Below, piece after piece: positions 58,188-64,000 of a DNA stretch of 64,000 bases. The stretch is taken from the NCBI GenBank assembly GCA_037176885.1, contig JAWWNJ010000010.1, positions 1,550,001 to 1,614,000 on the forward strand, in the 5' to 3' direction. The DNA comes from Favolaschia claudopus (lineage: Eukaryota > Basidiomycota > Agaricomycetes > Agaricales > Mycenaceae). Position numbers and translations under genes: made by a program. The first letter of the stretch is position 1. Every line of letters starts with the position of its first letter. Below the pieces are notes generated by a model. That model was not told where the DNA came from. It did not search any database and was given only the letters and a program-made list of their open reading frames with translations.

Positions 58188-59050
58188 ATGTTCAAAGCAC
58201 TCATCGCCATTGCTCTCGTTTCTCCGCTCGTTCAAGCCGTAGCAGTACGCGTCTTTGTTTTGAATTGAATGCCGCCAACCAGCTTCACACCCGCAGACCC
58301 TCAAGCCTGGCATATATCACCTCGTCAACTTGGGCCATCCCTACGCACCCGCGTCGGTCAATCACGACAACCGTGTCGCCTTGCCTCAAGATTTCAGCGG
58401 CAATTATGATCTGGTATGTTCCTGCCTAATTCCCTCGGTTCCTTTTTTCAATATTGTTTTCAAGTGGGAAGTCGTCGCCCTCCCCGGTGCAGTCAACGAC
58501 GGCGTTACGATTCAAAACCTTCGCGGAAATGGCTACGCACGGATTCCGCCTCCTGCTGAGGTTGGTTTGGATTCAATCCATGCCTCGTGTCCGAGTTTTG
58601 AGTCTCATAACCTGGGCTTCCAGGTACAATTTGTGCCAGCTGGCAGTCCTCCGTCGCCTTTCTCAACGACTCTCTCTGGCACCGCCGACATCCCTGGGGA
58701 CGACGCGATAGGTATTCCGGATATCCACATCGACTATTGGACGGTAAATGAGTTCGCGTCTTTTGTTTCGAATTGTGTCCGACAGTTTACGACAGATCGG
58801 CACTCCCGGCGGATTAGTCTGGACGTACAACAATACAGCCGGGCCAGAGGTCGGTTCCTTTTTCTTTTCTAATCACATAGCTTTGCTCATGTTGTCTACC
58901 AAGATCTCGCTCCGCCCTGTGCAGGCTGACCGCACGGCTGGCCAGTATTGGATCTTCGCTGCCCCAGGCGTCCTTCCTTTCCTTTCGTTTCACCTACGCA
59001 CCAAAGGCATCGACGCTTTCTTCAGCCCCCACCTCGCCGCCTCTTCCTGA
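58188..59050 (+). CDS. Small secreted protein, possible beta-trefoil (I66 inhibitor-like)
   Basis: About 220 residues in about five exons. ATG 58188 starts a clear signal peptide (MFKALIAIALVSPLVQAVA). The mature part reads LKPGIYHLVNLGHPYAPASV, then YDLWEVVALPGAVNDGVTIQNLRGNGYARIP, then DIHIDYWTIGTPGGLVWTYNNTAGPE and ADRTAGQYWIFAAPG. The recurring aromatic W-x-V/I then I-x-N pattern resembles the beta-trefoil of basidiomycete protease inhibitors (cospin/I66) and related lectins. Known I66 proteins usually lack a signal peptide, so this may be a secreted relative. The family call is inference. The exon ends near 58740-58870 are chosen because they keep the frame. Confidence 0.5.
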
Positions 59051-59274
59051 TCCATTCAAAAGTAGATTACACTTCGTTACATCAAAGCTATTATGGACTA
59101 CATAACACTCTTCTTGCTTCCAAGTATTCGATAGCTTCTAATACCGTTTTCGAGCCTTCAGTAGTACATTCTTGACGTGTAAATTCGAGCTTCCGTGGCA
59201 AAATCGTGTTACTGAGATATCTTTGTCGTCCGATGGAACGGACGGACGGACTTGCTTGAAGAATGCCAGCGCTT

Positions 59275-61344
59275 CTAGCGGCACCCAAGATTTTCTAGGT
59301 TAGTGGGAGATTTTGGATCCACTTCGTGAACAGATGCTATGCCACAGGTTACGATCGAATTATGTAGAGTAGAGGAAACACTCACCAGCGCAACAGCAGG
59401 CTGATCGTGAGCCACCATATGTCTGCAAACGTGAAAAGGCGTCAACAAAATTTTATCATGATTGTTGAACATCCGTTTCCACTCACCCAGCCTCGAACAC
59501 TGTCACAAAGGCTACATTCCCTCCGCGGCCTTCCTCGCCTCCAGCACTTCGAACTTGTCCAACAGCTTGTTTAGAACTTGGTATAGACCAAGGTTGTGAT
59601 TCTGCCGAAGCAAATTCGGGTTTGAACTTTGTTTCAAGGTTTTCAACCCAGAGTTCGTTTCCCTGTGATCACTGTTGAAAGATCCATTTGAACTGTATCT
59701 CCGCACCAAAACATACCATATAGTTCGCCATCATGTCTGAATACCCAATTTCAACTTGCATTGTTGAAAAAATGAAAGAGACGATGCTTACCTGCCTGCC
59801 CGGCGTACACCAACAGCCTCACGCCGTCATTGACAAGCTCTGGAAGTAGTTTCGCGGCATTGCGTACGCCTTCAAGAAGAGAACGCTCAGTCTGAACTTG
59901 CTTCGGCCGAGGTGAGGGTAATTCAAACCAAGTACTAACCTTCACCGCGCATGTTGAACTCGCGGTTCATGTCCATATTAAAGCTCCGGAAGGTGCGATT
60001 CGAATCGACGCCGAGGGCGGCCTTTACCTTTGGACTGTTCATCCACGTCTCGACCCAAGGCGTGCGTTTGTAGCAGTGCTCTGGGCGGTCCGCGGCGTTG
60101 CATTTTTTTCGTAGGTCGTACCAGTTCAGGTCGCTTTCTGGTGGGCAGATAAGGCGCGAGGTAAATTGAAGCAGGGAGGAAGAGCGACGTACTCATCGAG
60201 GGTTCGAATAACCTAGACCTGCAGTAGCGAGAAGCGTGCCCACAGGAAAAATTCGTCGGGTAGAGGTTGCATATTTTTATGAGTAACTTGCATGTTGAAA
60301 CACTGGACCGTAGTTTGGTACATTCCGGTCCATTGGGATCATCATGAACTGGATATGGCCCGTCACAGACGTAGTTCACGATTGAGGGTATCTGGATATA
60401 TGGATCCGTGATGCCATTCGCCAATATAACGGATGCCAGGTTAATTTTCGTAGCCCGTTGATTATTAGAAGACGAAAGTGAAAGGGCCTGGTTAGCACGC
60501 CATATTACGGAAGCAACATGAGGTCCATATATCCCGCCAAAGCTCTCCCCAGCCACATGAAAAGGCAGCTTTGCGTATTGGGGAAATTGTTCAAAGAACA
60601 TTTGAAGGAACGAATAAACATCCTTTGCTGCGTCGGCGCAGTTTGTAACTGCGAATCCGGGATCAGCATACGAGAATCCCACGTCGACGGGTTGATCGAG
60701 AAAGATTATGTTGGCTGAATTCGTCCAGCTGTGAGGGTTAGACACCGTCGTTCGTCCTTCTGAGCTGACGGAACATGGGCCGAGCTCGAATAAGAGGCCG
60801 TTAGCAGAGCTGTCTCCTGTTTGCTTTAAGATTTTGAACTTTGCAAACAAGAAGGAACGACAATTACCGGGACCGCCATTCATCCATAGGACCAAAGGAT
60901 CGGTAGAAGGAGACGACCGTGATTCAAAGAACCTCAATGATACAAGCGATTCGGAAACTTCATTAAAACACAGCAAGCTTCATGGACCCACCAGAAAAAC
61001 ATGTGTTTGCCTTCAGCAATTTTGAAATACCCCGAATACTGTTTGATGCCGCGTTCACAAAGTTTCGGGGTTACAATACGGAAATTGTCCGTTTCAAGCG
61101 GGGAAGCAGGAGGGTCGTCTAGCACCCTCTATTCACATCTCAAGAAAGAAAGAGAAGAGAGGCAAAGGTCCCTACATATTGGAAGAATCTGACTCATAAA
61201 GCCTAGGCCATTGTGATATAACTGTTCAACCAGCCCTCGTGAATTTGATACAGGCCAGTCGGTGCCGTTCGTAGCAGAGCCAGTATCGGTGGAAGAAGTT
61301 ATCGCAGAGAAGTAGAGCAGAATGTTGAGCAGTAGAAGACGCAT
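59275..61344 (-). CDS. Serine carboxypeptidase (S10 family)
   Basis: Removes C-terminal residues from peptides; secreted or vacuolar. ATG 61344 opens a signal peptide (LLLLNILLYFSAITSS). Exon joins give VTPKLCERGIKQYSGYFKIAEGKHMFFWFFESR, the oxyanion region WMNGGPGDSSANGLLFELGPC, and ANIIFLDQPVDVGFSYAD. The catalytic serine is in AGESFGGIYGPHVA. The catalytic Asp is in LVYAGQADMMANYMG, rebuilt by a 50 nt intron; the His is in FEAGHMVAHDQP. GNELWVENLETKF is present. The residue after GGPG is Asp, where most relatives have Cys or another small residue. The C-terminus is uncertain: the last GTGAGT donor can be spliced or read through, and the stop at 59275 assumes read-through. It looks functional. 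Confidence 0.82.
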
Positions 61345-61523
61345 TGCCCACGATGTGATGAAGGTTCAACCTGGTTGAACGCAAAGACAGATCAATCAAC
61401 ACATATAAATACCACTACGCCTGCACCCTTATTTGGTAATTTTCGGCTTTAAGCCTCAAATTACATAAGCCCACAAGGCATCGACTTTGAGCGCACGGAA
61501 AAAGGACAGGTCTTGTAACAACA

Positions 61524-63919
61524 TCATAGCAGCTCTTCTTCCTCCGCCTTCCAATTCTTCGCCTGGTCCCAATATCCCTTCAACCTCTCACCAAGCATCT
61601 CCTTCGCCTCCCGATCAGTCGGACAACTCCGCGCCTTGAAGTCACTAAACGACCGATCCCTCAGCATCCCCTCCCACACCAAGAAACACCTATTATCCTC
61701 AAGCGACGTCGTAGCAGCACCCTCTTCGTTTGCATTCGCCCCGCCACTCCCCGAAGCAGCAGCATTTCCTTCACCTCCTCCTACTCCTTCGTCCTCACCG
61801 TCAGGAGTCTGCAGCACAACATCCTCCCCACCCCGCGGCCGCGCCGCCTCGGTCCACGCAATCCGATGCATCATCAACCGTTTGTAATTCTTCATGAATT
61901 TAGCAGCGCCTTCGACGTAGACCATGCTGAAGTGCGGGTTGAATATGCAGAGGCCGGTAAGGTTGAGCTGTTCTGCGTTCTTCCGGACTTTCCAGCGATG
62001 TGAGCGGTCGGAGAGGTTCTTGATCCTGTGATGACCATCGATGAGCCACGGTGATCATGGAAGAAGCTGAGAGAGAAAAGGACAAGAAACGTACTTGAAT
62101 ACAGCGCCATGAATTCCACGTTTATCTTCCTCAGCCTTCTTAGTCTCGATCTTCTCCCGTCGCTGTTCATCAGTGAGCTTACGCTCCGCGTTCATCTTCT
62201 CGTGCGTGTGTTTACGCATGGCGACCTCGCGACGAATGCGACCCTCCACTTTCGTGGGGTCTTGTACCGCGTCCGACGTCAAGACCTTCATCATGTTCGA
62301 CAAACGAACTGGGTCAATGTAAGCGTCGAATATCCAGTAAATTTCGTTATCATGCATACCCTTGGGCGGATCGGGAGGAATGAGACCCATAGCAACACGG
62401 TCGCGCTTGTCCTGCAAGTCAGCAGCACGCCTGAGCTTCCGCATCTTCTTCTGTTCCTGTAGAGCAAGTCAGCTTTCTGGAAACGAAAGATAGAAAGAAC
62501 AACAAGCCTTTTTCGTGAGCATCATGGGCTTGAGAGCAGTCTTGTTCTTGTCTCCCGGCGCCGGGATAGGAATGGGGTGTTGAATATAGATCGTTATAGG
62601 CGAATCATCGGTTCGAATGTTGAGATTCGCGATTCCAAGGTCATCGACATCTGCGTAGCGCTTGTTGGGCAGCAAAGGTTGGTCCCACCACTCAGCCTCG
62701 GGCGGAGGAGCACGCTACAGCAAACCATGAGCCGCCCGAACCCTAGACCGGAGAGGATGCAAGTGCTGACCTTGATCCCCCTCTCAATACCCATATCGCC
62801 GTCCAGACCTGCCTTACGAGCACTTTCCGCGATACGTTGCTTCAGTGCCTCCAGTTGGTTTTCCTGTCGCATTTGATTGCCCAGCGAAACATACTTCCCC
62901 TTGGGATTGAAGCGGAAATTGCGGCTAACGCGGTCCTTTGGCGCGCCTTCAAACAGACCAGTATCCTTGGAAGTCGATGCATAGGGATTCGCTGACTCGA
63001 CCACGGGTACAGGGGTGGGTGCAGCAGGAGGGGGAGTAGGAATGTTGCGTGTATTTGCCTAGAACACAATTAGTTTGTCTACAAGTGACTTCAGTTGGAT
63101 TGGAGAGACTGACCTTGATAGACGCAAACTTTGGCTGCATGGGTTTGTACCTGTCCTTCTTGGACTGCGGTGCCGCAGGAGTTGTGTCGAGCAGAAGCGG
63201 ATGCGCAGCCATCTTGAGCCCGGCACCCTGTTGAGTCGCCTCTGCAACAGGTCGTGCCTTGTTCTTCCCAGACTGAGGCATCGACTGTGAAGAAATATGA
63301 ATACTGTATCACGAACCGAAAGAATTACGACTTGCCAGATACGGATTGTCTTTGACGGCCAGACGACTGTGCGCGTCCTGAACTAAACGATTGATGCGCT
63401 TTTGGATGTCCTCCGCTGAGGGGATGGGGGTCCCAGAGCCAGAGCCCGAGGCAGGAGTGGGTCTTCCTGAAACGCTGGGAGAAGGCTTCATAGGGACGGC
63501 AGCAGCAGCAGCAGGTTTGACCGGAGTCGGGGCAGCGATGCTGCTCGACGCGGCGGGTTTCTTCATCGCGGCCAACTTCGCCGCGATCTCAGCCCGCTTC
63601 TGGGCGATGAGAGCCGCTCCCGTGAGCTAGAACTCAATGAATATGCAACTACAATGAACGAGTCAATTTACTCACAGCTGGAGTCGAAGGGGCACCATTT
63701 GTCGAGGTCTGCGGGTAGAAAGGGTTATAGAAGCGCGTCAGAATGATATTGAACGAGGTTAATTCACCTTGAGCGGAAAGAAGGACACTCACATCGCTAC
63801 AAAAACAAGAGTAAGAACTTGTGGAAACAACAAGTGGGATTCAAAGGACGACACCTTTTGAGTTTCTTACTACTCGGAGATTCGCCATTGCCATCGAAGG
63901 GTCGTTTCTTGTCGCTCAT
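61524..63919 (-). CDS. prp3: U4/U6 small nuclear ribonucleoprotein PRP3
   Basis: Spliceosome protein that binds the U4/U6 duplex. ATG 63919 starts MSDKKRPFDGNGESPSSKK. Exons follow in order: an Ala/Pro/Lys-rich N-terminus with EDIQKRINRLVQDAHSRLAVKDNPYL, a basic middle part with RYKPMQPKFASIK, NFRFNPKGKYVSLGNQMR, ADVDDLGIANLNIRTDDSPITIYIQHP, then the PRP3 core EQKKMRKLRRAADLQDKRDRVAMGLIPPDPP with KIRRREVAMR-type helices. The C-terminal DUF1115-like part holds KNAEQLNLTGLCIFNPHFSMVYVEG, YKRLMMHRIAW, a Gly/Ala/Glu-rich insert, and the ending RCFLVWEGMLRDRSFSDFK. All introns are small and keep frame. The gene runs to the window's right edge without truncation. Confidence 0.88.
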
Positions 63920-64000
63920 CGTCGACGACGGCGACGAGCGTGAGCGAGACGGTGGTGGTCAAGAGCAAGTTGCGGCGCTTGTTTGGCTCGCTTCCGCTCG
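63920..64000. other. Right edge of window
   Basis: 81 nt upstream of the PRP3 start. It is probably promoter or 5' leader; nothing else is visible. Confidence 0.4.

Overview
The window is nuclear DNA from a filamentous basidiomycete, most likely an Agaricomycete. The genes are split by many 45-60 nt introns with GT(A/G)NG(T) donors and short acceptors. The gene set is also typical: a multi-intron CYP, a QDE-1-type RNA-dependent RNA polymerase, a basidiomycete-style G-alpha, a HAM1-like lipid-binding protein, RRG7, a fungal GH16 and a large Helitron. I see no bacterial operon, CRISPR array or rRNA. I saw no tRNA, but I could not scan for one. Exon joins were read by eye and are predictions.

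Layout, left to right. 0-1.6 kb is gene-free, with microsatellites and an odd CTTG-rich array. 1.6-9.5 kb holds an apparently intact autonomous Helitron on the minus strand; its Rep/helicase has no stop or frameshift. 9.9-10.9 kb is a short-chain dehydrogenase (+). 12.0-14.7 kb is an AAA ATPase (-), and 16.0-16.9 kb an epoxide-hydrolase-like alpha/beta hydrolase (+). 17.8-23.8 kb carries three plus-strand genes: a secreted GH32 fructosidase, a cytochrome P450 and a TIGR04076-like protein. 24.0-33.3 kb is a minus-strand run: a HAM1-like protein, a seven-helix receptor and the RdRP. RRG7 (+, 33.8 kb) is divergent from the RdRP and convergent with a G-alpha gene (-, 34.9-37.4 kb). A gene-poor stretch follows to 41.3 kb. 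Then come an F-box-like protein (+), a geranylgeranyl diphosphate synthase (-), a second gene-poor stretch (46.0-48.4 kb), a RING-containing SNF2 ATPase (+, 48.4-53.5 kb), a probably membrane-anchored GH16 (+), mitochondrial ribosome recycling factor (+), a small secreted possible beta-trefoil protein (+), a serine carboxypeptidase (-) and splicing factor PRP3 (-).

Most genes are independent housekeeping or secretory functions. The possible functional link is a receptor and a G-alpha subunit about 6 kb apart, with the RNA-silencing polymerase and RRG7 between them; nothing in the sequence proves they work together. The RdRP (silencing) and the Helitron (a target class of silencing) also share the window. 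I found no clear new system. The best leads are the intact Helitron with an unrecognised N-terminal exon, and very small exons in three genes (4 nt in G-alpha, 6 nt in GH16, 11 nt in GGPP synthase), each needed to keep the reading frame.
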